Below are positions 27,741 to 34,517 of a stretch of 64,000 nt of DNA, piece by piece. The notes beneath the pieces were generated by a model, which saw only the letters and a list, made by a program, of their open reading frames with translations, ran no database searches and was not told the origin of the DNA. Each line of letters opens with the position of its first letter. The stretch's first letter is position 1. Position numbers and translations under genes: made by a program. Source of the DNA: a virus; IMG/VR virus record IMGVR_UViG_3300030328_002122, positions 81,195 through 145,194 of that record. One strand, written 5' to 3'.

Positions 27741-28757
27741 ATGAAACTGTTTAAAATCTTATCAGTACTATTATTATCATTAAGTGTATCATCTGCATTT
27801 GCAGATAAATTAAAAGTTGGATTTATATATGTTGGGCCAGTTGGAGATCATGGTTGGACTTATATGCATGATCAAGGTCGATTAATGGCCGAAAAACATT
27901 TTGGTGACGATATAACAACCACATTTGTAGAATCTGTACCAGAAGGGCCTGATGCAGAAAGAGTTATGACTCAGATGGCTTTACAAGGACATGATATTAT
28001 ATTTGCAACATCATTTGGTTATATGGAACAAATGTTAAATGTTGCTAAAAAATTCCCTAACATAAAATTTGAACACGCAACTGGATATAAAACTGCTGAC
28101 AATATGTCAGTATATTCTTCTAAGTTTTATGAAGGAAGATATGTTCAAGGTGTTATCGCTGGACATATGAGTAAAGAAGGAAAAGCAGGATATATTGCAT
28201 CATTCCCTATTCCAGAAGTTATTCGTGGTATCAATGCATTTTGGTTAGGTGCTACTTCTGTTAATCCAGATTTTGACATAGATGTTGTGTGGGTTAATAC
28301 TTGGTATGATCCTGCTAAAGAAGGTGATGCAGCCAGAGTACTAATCAATCAAGGTGCTGATATTATAACTCAACATACTGATTCAACTGCACCACTATCA
28401 GTTGCAGAAGAGATGGGTATTAAGGGTTTCGGTCAAGCATCTGATATGATTCACTTTGCACCTAATACACAATTAACTTCCATCATAGATCAATGGGGCC
28501 CTTATTATATTAAGAGAATACAGGCTGCGTTAGATGGTACTTGGGAATCTTCTGATACTTGGGGTGGTATGGATACTGGAATGGTTGAAATGGCTCCAAT
28601 GACTAATATGCCTGATAATATTGCTAAGATTGCAGTAAAAGTTGCAAATCAAATAAATGATGGTAAACTAGATCCATTTGGTGGAGAGTTTACTGTAGGT
28701 GAACTATTAGGAATGTCTAAGTATCTTTCTGGTATAGATGCACCAAATCCTAATTAA
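27741..28757 (+). CDS. BMP-family periplasmic substrate-binding protein (PnrA-like)
   Basis: 338 residues with a clear Sec signal peptide (MKLFKILSVLLLSLSVSSAF, then A|D). The mature protein starts DKLKVGFIYVGPVGDHGWTY, typical of the basic membrane protein/Med family that binds purine nucleosides for ABC import; GYIASFPIPEVIRGINAFWL and QGADIITQHTDSTAP are further family segments. It has no lipobox, so a soluble periplasmic protein is expected. It lies 3 bases after a nuclease gene and next to a transporter-like gene. It appears host-derived and full length. Presumably boosts uptake during infection; the ligand is inferred from the family. Confidence 0.88.
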   Translation: MKLFKILSVLLLSLSVSSAFADKLKVGFIYVGPVGDHGWTYMHDQGRLMAEKHFGDDITTTFVESVPEGPDAERVMTQMALQGHDIIFATSFGYMEQMLNVAKKFPNIKFEHATGYKTADNMSVYSSKFYEGRYVQGVIAGHMSKEGKAGYIASFPIPEVIRGINAFWLGATSVNPDFDIDVVWVNTWYDPAKEGDAARVLINQGADIITQHTDSTAPLSVAEEMGIKGFGQASDMIHFAPNTQLTSIIDQWGPYYIKRIQAALDGTWESSDTWGGMDTGMVEMAPMTNMPDNIAKIAVKVANQINDGKLDPFGGEFTVGELLGMSKYLSGIDAPNPN

Positions 28758-28775
28758 TAATGAAAAGGGTAGAAA

Positions 28776-29255
28776 ATGAAATCGCCTGAAGAAAAACTTT
28801 GGAAAAAGGTAGGAAAAATGGAACTTGGAAATCCTGTTATAACAACTTTAGTAGGACTTGTAGTATTTTATATTGGCCTTAAAATGTTTTCTGGTGGAAT
28901 GAAATCAATGGGAAATATGGAACATCTTACTTGGTTTTTAGGAAACCCTATCTATATGTTCTTTGGTGGAATACTTATGACACTTGCATGGCAATCATCT
29001 TCATTATCAACTACAGCGATTATTGCATTGGTTGCTTCTGGTGCATTACCACTACCAGCTGCAGTTGCGTGTGTACTAGGTGCAAACATAGGAACAACTG
29101 GAACTATATGGTTAGCAGGATTCTTTGTATCAGATGGTTGGCCAAAAGGAGATACATTGCGAATCGCTATGGCTCATACTGGTGCAAATTTATTAATGGC
29201 ACTTGCATTATTACCATTTGTAGGACATTTATCAAGGTTTTTATCTAAATTTTAG
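28776..29255 (+). CDS. Half-size Na+/phosphate cotransporter-like membrane protein
   Basis: 159 residues with four or five hydrophobic segments. It carries QSSSLSTT (the family's QSSS motif) and GANIGTTGT, signatures of the NptA/PF02690 Na/Pi-cotransporter family. Full-length members have two inverted repeats each with a QSSS motif; only one is present here, so the protein would need to dimerise or act with a host copy. The reading frame is intact with its own SD (AAAAGGGTAG), so it is not obviously a pseudogene. It follows the BMP protein and ends just before a terminator. Confidence 0.8.
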   Translation: MKSPEEKLWKKVGKMELGNPVITTLVGLVVFYIGLKMFSGGMKSMGNMEHLTWFLGNPIYMFFGGILMTLAWQSSSLSTTAIIALVASGALPLPAAVACVLGANIGTTGTIWLAGFFVSDGWPKGDTLRIAMAHTGANLLMALALLPFVGHLSRFLSKF

Positions 29256-29276
29256 TGTTTCATTTTTACCACTATT

Positions 29277-29308
29277 AGAAAAAAGTGTCTTTCGGGGCAC
29301 TTTTTTTT
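29277..29308 (+). terminator. Rho-independent terminator after the transporter gene
   Basis: An A-rich arm with AAAAAGTGTC pairs with GGGGCACTTTTTT across a short loop and ends in eight T residues. It closes the primase-to-transporter operon. Confidence 0.8.
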
Positions 29309-29318
29309 GTTTTTGAGG

Positions 29319-29354
29319 TTGACTCCATATGCAAAAAATGTTAATATGATTCGT
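29319..29354 (+). promoter_or_regulatory. Sigma70 promoter with TGATTCGT element at the start site
   Basis: TTGACT at 29319-29324, a 17-base spacer, TAATAT at 29342-29347, then TGATTCGT at 29347-29354, sharing the last base of the -10 box. The leader continues AAACAGAGAGAAAGG. Same architecture as 51241, 58728 and 58985. Confidence 0.75.
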
Positions 29355-29377
29355 AAACAGAGAGAAAGGTATTAATA

Positions 29378-29674
29378 ATGATTTCATATTTGAGTTGTAG
29401 CGAAGGTAAATTAGATTTGCATCATTATGAAAATGGTAACCATGAGATTGTTTGTTCTTCAAACAATGTTAATGAACTTGCAAATTGTCTTGCAAACTAT
29501 GGTTTTGGGGAGTTCTTCAGAACTTCTTCTTCATTAGACTTTGCAGATGAGTATGGGTTTGAAACAATGGATGGTGCTCATGATCTTTTAGAAGCTGCTT
29601 GTATTGAAGCATACAAGATTATTGAGATACATGAAGAATATGAGAAAGGTTTAACTCCTAATTATTTATTATAA
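29378..29674 (+). CDS. Hypothetical protein
   Basis: 98 residues (MISYLSCSEGKLDLHHYENG...), acidic, with no membrane segment or recognised motif. First gene after the terminator and under the TGATTCGT promoter; SD AGAAAGG. It shares this promoter type with other short unknown genes, which hints at an early takeover role. Function unknown. Confidence 0.65.
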   Translation: MISYLSCSEGKLDLHHYENGNHEIVCSSNNVNELANCLANYGFGEFFRTSSSLDFADEYGFETMDGAHDLLEAACIEAYKIIEIHEEYEKGLTPNYLL

Positions 29675-29677
29675 ATA
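29670..29677 (+). promoter_or_regulatory. T4-type late promoter box before the bS21 gene
   Basis: TATAAATA overlaps the previous stop and ends five bases before the ATG at 29683. With T4 late spacing the start would fall on or beside that ATG, giving a leaderless mRNA. Confidence 0.6.
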
Positions 29678-29682
29678 CTAGT

Positions 29683-29928
29683 ATGAAATATAAAAAGAAA
29701 TCATATAAGTCAGATGAACTTAAAGGTTTGTCGGTATCTGTTCGTAACAATGATGTAAATGGTGCATTGCGTGTTCTTAGAAAACGTCTTGTCAAAGATG
29801 GTATTATTCAAGAATTACGTGAAAAAACTTACTTTCAATCTAGGGGTGAGAAACGTAGGAAAGAAAAGGCAGCTGCAATACGCAGATATAAACGTAAATT
29901 GCAGAAAGAATTAGAAGAGAGATTATAA
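29683..29928 (+). CDS. rpsU: Ribosomal protein bS21
   Basis: 81 residues. LSVSVRNNDVNGALRVLRKR followed by EKTYFQSRGEKRRKEKAAAI matches bacterial S21, which sits near the 3' end of 16S rRNA and helps mRNA binding at initiation. Phage S21 genes are known, including in pelagiphage HTVC008M as I recall. It could replace the host subunit and bias ribosomes toward phage messages. The ATG has no purine-rich SD upstream (TATAAATACTAGT), which is striking for a protein that works at the SD-anti-SD site. Confidence 0.9.
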   Translation: MKYKKKSYKSDELKGLSVSVRNNDVNGALRVLRKRLVKDGIIQELREKTYFQSRGEKRRKEKAAAIRRYKRKLQKELEERL

Positions 29929-29939
29929 GAGAGGTTATA

Positions 29940-30326
29940 ATGAATACTGTGAAAAAAATTAAGAGAAAAAGAAAACCAATGTCAGTTGAACAAAGGTTAG
30001 CCGCAACCGAAAGACTTGCAATTGCAAGGGAGAAAAGGTTGAAAGAAAATCCACCACAATATAAGAATATATGTCCAGAGGTTTTATCTAAACCAGATGA
30101 CTACGCTTTTTCCTTAAAGAAAGTGCGTCAATGGATTAAGACTCAGAAAGAGTTACTTACAGTTGAGAGAAAAGCTGTAAGAGATAATATTAAAGGTGCG
30201 ATTGCAAGAGCTGCTAGTCATGAAGGTTATATTAGACATTGTGAATACTATCTTAAACATGGTGATTGGTGTGATGATTTCTATGGTGAATATCAAGAGA
30301 AGAGAGTAAGATGGAAAAGTCTATAA
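29940..30326 (+). CDS. Conserved basic phage protein
   Basis: 128 residues starting with a Lys/Arg-rich stretch (KKIKRKRKPMSVEQRLAATE) followed by helices (REKRLKENPPQYKN) and a C-terminal segment with His/Cys/Trp (YIRHCEYYLKHGDWCDDFYG). I recall similar proteins in T4-like cyanophages near replication genes. It may bind nucleic acid or the ribosome given its charge and place after bS21; this is inference. Confidence 0.65.
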   Translation: MNTVKKIKRKRKPMSVEQRLAATERLAIAREKRLKENPPQYKNICPEVLSKPDDYAFSLKKVRQWIKTQKELLTVERKAVRDNIKGAIARAASHEGYIRHCEYYLKHGDWCDDFYGEYQEKRVRWKSL

Positions 30327-30547
30327 AAAGAGTAGAGTTTGAAGAAGCTCATGCAGATATTGTAAAACTAGTTGAAGAACTAGTTACAAAAAAGAATATT
30401 AGTTTATTACAAATTGCAGGGATAATGCAAGCAACAGCAACACGTATATATAAAGAAGTGTTGTCTGAAGATGAGTTTATAAGTTTGATGGCTATGGTAG
30501 TAGATCAATCAACTGAACTAGGAGCAGAGAAAGAAACACTACACTAG
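30311..30547 (+). CDS. Small conserved phage protein
   Basis: 78 residues, helical, overlapping the previous gene by 16 bases. It contains VKLVEELVTKKNISLLQIAG and ATATRIYKEVLSEDEF. No recognised domain. Conserved context between the basic protein and RNase H suggests a replication-linked accessory. Function unknown. Confidence 0.6.
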   Translation: MEKSIKRVEFEEAHADIVKLVEELVTKKNISLLQIAGIMQATATRIYKEVLSEDEFISLMAMVVDQSTELGAEKETLH

Positions 30548-30556
30548 GAATGTATT

Positions 30557-31423
30557 ATGATATTAGTTGATATGAATCAAGTAACCATTAGTAATCTTAT
30601 GATGCAAATTGGTTCTAAAAGACAAAATGATGTAGATGAGAACCTTGTTAGACACATGGTTCTTAACTCTTTAAGAATGTATAGATCTAGATTCTTTGAA
30701 AAATTCGGAGAACTGATATTATGTTATGATAACAAAAGATATTGGAGAAGGGATTATTTTCCAAATTATAAATGTAATCGGAGAAAAGATAGAGCTAACT
30801 CTAATCTAGATTGGAATTTAATATTTGAAACATTAAATACTATTCGTGACGAAATTAGAGAAATCTTTCCATATAAAGTAATAGAAGTTGATGGTGCAGA
30901 AGCAGATGATTGTATTGCGACTATCTGTATGCATATTAACCAAACACCAAATGAATATGAGAAAGTATTGATATTATCAAGTGATAAAGACTTTATACAA
31001 TTACAAAAATATAACTTTGTTACACAGTATAGCCCCGTAAACAAGAAGTTTATCAATGGTATTGATCCCTACCTATATATAAAAGAACATATATTAGTAG
31101 GAGATAGAAGCGATAGTATTCCGAATATCTTATCACCAGATAATACTTTTGTTGATGGATTAAGACAGAAACCTTTCAGTAAAAAAAGAAAAGATTCAAT
31201 TCTTATGTCCAAACAAGAACCAGAAGATTTTTGTAATGCAGAACAATTAAGAAACTATCAAAGAAATAAAACTTTAATTGATTTAGAATGTATTCCAAAA
31301 GATGTGAAAAGAGAAATAATGATTGAGTATCGTAAATCACCAAAAGGTGAAAGATCTAATCTACTAAATTATTTTATACAAAAAAGATTGAAAAATCTTA
31401 TGAATGATATTGGAGATTTTTAG
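30557..31423 (+). CDS. rnh: RNase H / 5'-3' exonuclease (T4 Rnh, FEN-1 family)
   Basis: 288 residues of the 5'-nuclease family. Acidic metal-binding motifs are visible: ILVDMNQ at the start, LCYDNKRYWR, DGAEADDCIA and SSDKDFIQL. It removes RNA primers and adjacent DNA during lagging-strand maturation, working with gp32 and the polymerase in T4. Length is close to T4 Rnh (305). SD is AGGAATG. High confidence in family and role. Confidence 0.9.
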   Translation: MILVDMNQVTISNLMMQIGSKRQNDVDENLVRHMVLNSLRMYRSRFFEKFGELILCYDNKRYWRRDYFPNYKCNRRKDRANSNLDWNLIFETLNTIRDEIREIFPYKVIEVDGAEADDCIATICMHINQTPNEYEKVLILSSDKDFIQLQKYNFVTQYSPVNKKFINGIDPYLYIKEHILVGDRSDSIPNILSPDNTFVDGLRQKPFSKKRKDSILMSKQEPEDFCNAEQLRNYQRNKTLIDLECIPKDVKREIMIEYRKSPKGERSNLLNYFIQKRLKNLMNDIGDF

Positions 31424-31424
31424 T

Positions 31425-31880
31425 ATGGCTATGAAAACATATACACCACTACTTTCTGAAGTTTTGAAGAAAGTAAACAATGCAAAAACAAAAGATAAAA
31501 AGGTTGCAGTTCTCAAAGAACATGATACTCAACCATTAAGAATAATAATAAAAGGTTCTTTTGATCCTAAAATTGTATGGATGCTTCCAGAAGGTAATGT
31601 TCCATATAAACCTAATGAATCAGAAGAAGGAACTGAACATACAGTTCTTGCAAGAGAAGCAAGAAAATTATACCATTATGTTAAGGGTGGTAATGATAGA
31701 TTACCAACAACAAAACGTGAAACTATGTTTATACAATTGCTTGAAGGGTTACATAAATCAGAAGCAGAATTAGTAATCAATGCAAAAGATAAAAAATTAC
31801 ATCAAATATATAAAGGATTATCTGCAGCTGTTGTTAAAGAAGCGTTTAATTGGAACGATAATTTTAATAGGAGAACATAA
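31425..31880 (+). CDS. Conserved T4-like cyanophage-type protein
   Basis: 151 residues from the ATG at 31425, one base after the RNase H stop. It contains YTPLLSEVLKKVNNAKTKDK, GSFDPKIVWMLPEGNVPY and a helical C-terminus. I recall this family in T4-like marine phages beside RNase H, with no known function. A nucleic acid transaction role is possible from context only. Confidence 0.7.
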   Translation: MAMKTYTPLLSEVLKKVNNAKTKDKKVAVLKEHDTQPLRIIIKGSFDPKIVWMLPEGNVPYKPNESEEGTEHTVLAREARKLYHYVKGGNDRLPTTKRETMFIQLLEGLHKSEAELVINAKDKKLHQIYKGLSAAVVKEAFNWNDNFNRRT

Positions 31881-31881
31881 A

Positions 31882-32337
31882 ATGGCATTTAAATTATCAC
31901 AAAGATCACTAGATAAATTAGAAGGCGTTGATGAACGTATGCAAAGAGTTGTCAAGGCTGCAATAGAATTGACTAAAACTGACTTTGGCGTGATTCAAGG
32001 TATGAGAACTGAAGCACAACAAAAAGAACTTGTAGCAAAAGGCGCAAGTCAAACTATGAAAAGTAAACATCTAGAAGGTAAAGCAGTTGACCTCATGGCC
32101 TATGTTGGTTCAAGGGGATCATGGGAACTGAATCTTTATGATGATCTTGCAGATGCAATGAAACAAGCGGCTATCCAAGAAGGTGTACAAGTACGTTGGG
32201 GAGCTGCATGGCAGATTGATGATATGCGAGATTGGGATGGTACAATGGAAGAAGCAATGAACGCATATATTGATTTACGCCGTTCACAAGGCAGACGCCC
32301 ATTTATTGATGGGCCACATTTTGAGTTAATGGATTAA
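31882..32337 (+). CDS. M15-family L-alanyl-D-glutamate / D-Ala peptidase endolysin
   Basis: 151 residues from the ATG at 31882, with SD AGGAGAAC. Zinc ligands of the M15 peptidase fold are visible: His63 and Asp70 in SKHLEGKAVDLMAY and a C-terminal His in GPHFEL, with QGMRT the usual upstream motif. It cleaves peptidoglycan cross-bridge peptides. There is no signal peptide, so it needs a holin such as those proposed near 21.6 kb. It is the likely main endolysin, distinct from the tail-associated M15 domains at 61-64 kb. Confidence 0.88.
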   Translation: MAFKLSQRSLDKLEGVDERMQRVVKAAIELTKTDFGVIQGMRTEAQQKELVAKGASQTMKSKHLEGKAVDLMAYVGSRGSWELNLYDDLADAMKQAAIQEGVQVRWGAAWQIDDMRDWDGTMEEAMNAYIDLRRSQGRRPFIDGPHFELMD

Positions 32338-32375
32338 AAACTATTGACATTTATATTATGATATGATAGTCTAAT

Positions 32376-32468
32376 CCATGTGTCGTGGGATTGTTAGTCC
32401 TCTCTCTCTCACTCTCAAAAATCTAATAACCCACGACAACTGAAAACCCTCTTATGAGGGTTTTTTGT
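32376..32468 (+). ncRNA. Candidate small RNA with long stem, CU-rich loop and terminator
   Basis: No credible ORF. Bases 32381-32397 pair with 32423-32438: nine base pairs (TGTCGTGGG/CCCACGACA) plus seven more after a one-base bulge (TTGTTAG/CTAATAA). The 25-base loop is pyrimidine rich (TCCTCTCTCTCTCACTCTC). A terminator hairpin AAAACCCTC-TTAT-GAGGGTTTT follows at 32443-32468. A TTGACA at 32344 may be its -35, but the -10 is poor. The loop is complementary to the GA-rich ribosome binding leaders of many phage genes. Start point uncertain. Confidence 0.6.
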
Positions 32469-32486
32469 TTTGATAACAAAAAAGTG

Positions 32487-32515
32487 TTGACAAATAAAAC
32501 GAATCAGTATATACT
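32487..32515 (+). promoter_or_regulatory. Sigma70 promoter with CGAATCA element in the spacer
   Basis: TTGACA at 32487-32492, a 17-base spacer holding ACGAATCA (32499-32506), then TATACT at 32510-32515. Reverse complement of the TGATTCGT element of other promoters. It drives the noncoding RNA that follows. Confidence 0.8.
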
Positions 32516-32521
32516 GTAAGT

Positions 32522-32721
32522 ATAGTTAACAAAAGAGGGAGATTAAAACCAATGACATGGGTATAACGAGGGTAACAGAGTGGGTTACAAGTTTGGTAAA
32601 CTCAAGGGCCTAATACTCTTAAAGAAGTTACTGCATCAAGGGTGGGTGTCCGAAGCTTGATGACAACTGACAAGGACTCAAGAGGGAACTGAAACAATAG
32701 TCGAGTTCCCTCTTTTTTTTA
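32522..32721 (+). ncRNA. Candidate structured noncoding RNA, about 200 nt
   Basis: Lies between a strong promoter and a strong terminator and holds no ORF of meaningful length (ATG ACA TGG GTA then a stop). Visible helices are GTTT/AAAC near 32601-32611, CATCAAG (32634-32640) with CTTGATG (32656-32662), and the terminator AGAGGGAACT/AGTTCCCTCT at 32681-32714 followed by T8. GTCC in the second hairpin loop (32648-32651) can pair with GGAC at 32674-32677, a possible pseudoknot. It matches no RNA class that I recognise. The leader GTATAGTTAAC is shared with promoters at 32723 and 59833. Confidence 0.6.
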
Positions 32722-32722
32722 C

Positions 32723-32751
32723 TTGACAAATAAAACGAATCAGTGTATAAT
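32723..32751 (+). promoter_or_regulatory. Sigma70 promoter with CGAATCA element in the spacer
   Basis: TTGACA at 32723-32728, 17-base spacer with ACGAATCA at 32735-32742, TATAAT at 32746-32751. The following leader ATAGGTATAGTTAATAAGAG is nearly identical to that at 59862. Confidence 0.82.
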
Positions 32752-32784
32752 ATAGGTATAGTTAATAAGAGAGAGATGTATAAA

Positions 32785-32967
32785 ATGGATATTGCAGTTT
32801 TACAAGACAACATGATTTTCTTTACTGATTTGTTAAATAAATTAGAAAAGAAGAAAAAGAAAACGCCTGGAAATGGTTTTGCAATAATGAAATGCAAAGA
32901 AAAGATTGCAGAAATTAATCTTATCTTTGATAAAATTAATTATAATTCACAAATTACATACGACTAA
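32785..32967 (+). CDS. Hypothetical helical protein
   Basis: 60 residues from the ATG at 32785, chosen because the promoter -10 ends at 32751 and SD GAGAGAG sits 9-10 bases upstream; the ATG at 32776 lies too close to that SD. Sequence is helical and Lys-rich (LLNKLEKKKKKTPGNGF). It overlaps the following metallopeptidase gene by one base. Function unknown. Confidence 0.6.
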   Translation: MDIAVLQDNMIFFTDLLNKLEKKKKKTPGNGFAIMKCKEKIAEINLIFDKINYNSQITYD

Positions 32968-33389
32968 TGTATATAGAATTTTCAAAAACAAATAAGAAAC
33001 AACAACGAATCATTGAGGATGCTCTCTGGTTCGCAAAGGCATATCTATTACCTAAACATAAGATTGATGAGATTCATGTTGAGTCTGTAAAAAAATGGAA
33101 TTATAGAGATGGTGATTGTTATGATACAGATGATAGATCCTATCATATAAGAGTTAGAAAGAATATGTCAGAAGATGTTTTGATTAAAACAATCTTTCAT
33201 GAATTTGCTCATATTAAACAATCAATCAAAAAAGAATTTGGTGATATTTTTGGAATTTTGAGTGATGATGCATCATGGATTTCTTATGATGATAGACCTT
33301 ATGAAATGGATGCTTTTAAATTAGAAAATGAAATGTTCGATAAGTATGCTAAAGATGGAAAATTTAAATTTTCTATAGATGATATCTAG
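32967..33389 (+). CDS. Putative zinc metallopeptidase (HExxH)
   Basis: 140 residues. IFHEFAHIKQ provides His78, Glu79 and His82 of an HExxH zinc site; a third ligand may be in YEMDAFKLENEMF. No signal peptide, so it acts in the cytoplasm. The size and DAFxxE pattern are reminiscent of SprT-like or WLM-like peptidases, but I cannot assign the family. Under a TGATTCG-type promoter with a short upstream gene, so probably early. Target unknown. Confidence 0.7.
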   Translation: MYIEFSKTNKKQQRIIEDALWFAKAYLLPKHKIDEIHVESVKKWNYRDGDCYDTDDRSYHIRVRKNMSEDVLIKTIFHEFAHIKQSIKKEFGDIFGILSDDASWISYDDRPYEMDAFKLENEMFDKYAKDGKFKFSIDDI

Positions 33390-33400
33390 AGGAGAGAGTT

Positions 33401-33604
33401 ATGGGAATGTCAAGTTACGTATTAGATTTTGAAGAAAAATTTTGGGATTATGCTCACGAAATTGTTGGTGAATGTGAATGTTATAAAGAATTTTATAATA
33501 AAATGTTTAAATTTGATGATATTACTACAACCTATTCTATTATAACATGGCCGCACAATGAATTAAATATGTTTTGGGATGAATTTTGGGTTGGAAAACA
33601 ATAA
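33401..33604 (+). CDS. Hypothetical protein
   Basis: 67 residues (MGMSSYVLDFEEKFWDYAHE...), rich in aromatic and acidic residues, with SD AGGAGAGAG. No known motif. Co-transcribed with the upstream metallopeptidase. Function unknown. Confidence 0.6.
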   Translation: MGMSSYVLDFEEKFWDYAHEIVGECECYKEFYNKMFKFDDITTTYSIITWPHNELNMFWDEFWVGKQ

Positions 33605-33613
33605 ATACTTGTA

Positions 33614-34048
33614 ATGTTACTTCAAACTGCACTAATATGTATGGCTATGAATGTATATCACGAAGCACGTTCAGAACCTATTGTTGGACAAATTGCTGTC
33701 GCACAAGTTGTTATCAATCGTGTAAATGATAAACGATTTCCAGATACAATTTGTGGAGTTGTTAAGCAAGCAGTTTTAGATAGTAATGGTTTACCTAAAA
33801 AAAATATGTGTCATTTTAGTTGGTACTGTGATGGTGCAGACGATATGCCGAATACAGAAAGTAAATCATGGGAAACTTCTTTGATGGTTGCAAAGACAGT
33901 AATATCTGGAAAGACAGAAGAACTTGTAAGTAATGCAACACATTATCATGCAACTTCTGTTTTTCCATATTGGGCTAAGAATAAAAAATATAAAAGAATT
34001 GCAAAGATTGATAGTCATATATTTTATAGATGGGAGAACAGAAAATGA
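33614..34048 (+). CDS. Cell wall hydrolase, SleB family
   Basis: 144 residues matching the SleB/Hydrolase_2 catalytic domain: AMNVYHEARSEPIVGQIAVA with the catalytic Glu, VVINRVNDKRFPDTICGVVK, CHFSWYCDGADD, ATHYHATSVFPYWA and HIFYR. SleB enzymes are lytic transglycosylases or amidases acting on peptidoglycan. No clear signal peptide, though the first 12 residues are hydrophobic. A late-like box (AATAAATA) ends six bases before the ATG. It is a second soluble muralytic enzyme besides the M15 endolysin, perhaps for lysis or virion entry. Confidence 0.85.
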   Translation: MLLQTALICMAMNVYHEARSEPIVGQIAVAQVVINRVNDKRFPDTICGVVKQAVLDSNGLPKKNMCHFSWYCDGADDMPNTESKSWETSLMVAKTVISGKTEELVSNATHYHATSVFPYWAKNKKYKRIAKIDSHIFYRWENRK

Positions 34049-34206
34049 AGTTTGATGAGCGGATATCTTTAAGACAAGAAAATGCAGAATTGAGGCAAGA
34101 AATAAAAATGTTAAAAGAAGAAATTGCATCAATGAATAAGGAAAAATACGGACTCCTAAATAGAATAAAAGAGTTAAGTGATTTAAGAGAAGCGATAATT
34201 AGATAA
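34045..34206 (+). CDS. Small coiled-coil protein
   Basis: 53 residues, MKFDERISLRQENAELRQEI and onward, an almost perfect coiled coil (EIKMLKEEIASMNKEKYGLL). It overlaps the SleB gene stop (ATGA) and the next start (TAATG), so it is embedded in a coupled operon. Function unknown. Confidence 0.65.
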   Translation: MKFDERISLRQENAELRQEIKMLKEEIASMNKEKYGLLNRIKELSDLREAIIR

Positions 34207-34517
34207 TGCCTACATTTAGATTTATGAATAATGAAACTGGCGAACAGTTTGATGACTTTTTGTCAAATTCTAAAAGAGAAGATCTTTTAGAAAAAAATCC
34301 ACACATAACACAAGTACCTACGCCATTTGCAATTGTATCTACAGTTGCAACGACAGTAGATAGTAAAACTGATGATGGTTTTAAAGAAGTGTTACAGAAG
34401 ATTGGTGAAAATCACCCAGGCAGTGAAATAGACGAAAGATACAATAGAAGAAGTGTAAAACAATCACAGACAAAACGAGTGATTGATAAACACAGAAGTA
34501 AATGGAAAGTTAGTTAA
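34206..34517 (+). CDS. Conserved T4-like phage protein (FmdB-like, without Cys)
   Basis: 103 residues. The start MPTFRFMNNETGEQFDDFLS resembles the FmdB zinc-ribbon N-terminus, but no cysteines remain. The C-terminal part (DDGFKEVLQKIGENHPGSEI, RSVKQSQTKRVIDKHR) is conserved in T4-like cyanophages beside phoH. Function unknown; it overlaps phoH by one base. Confidence 0.7.
   Translation: MPTFRFMNNETGEQFDDFLSNSKREDLLEKNPHITQVPTPFAIVSTVATTVDSKTDDGFKEVLQKIGENHPGSEIDERYNRRSVKQSQTKRVIDKHRSKWKVS

Noticed and set aside
28776-29255. Na/Pi cotransporter-like gene as a decayed pseudogene
   Set aside because: The frame is intact, has its own SD and retains both signature motifs, and a terminator follows, so a functional half-size protein is more likely.
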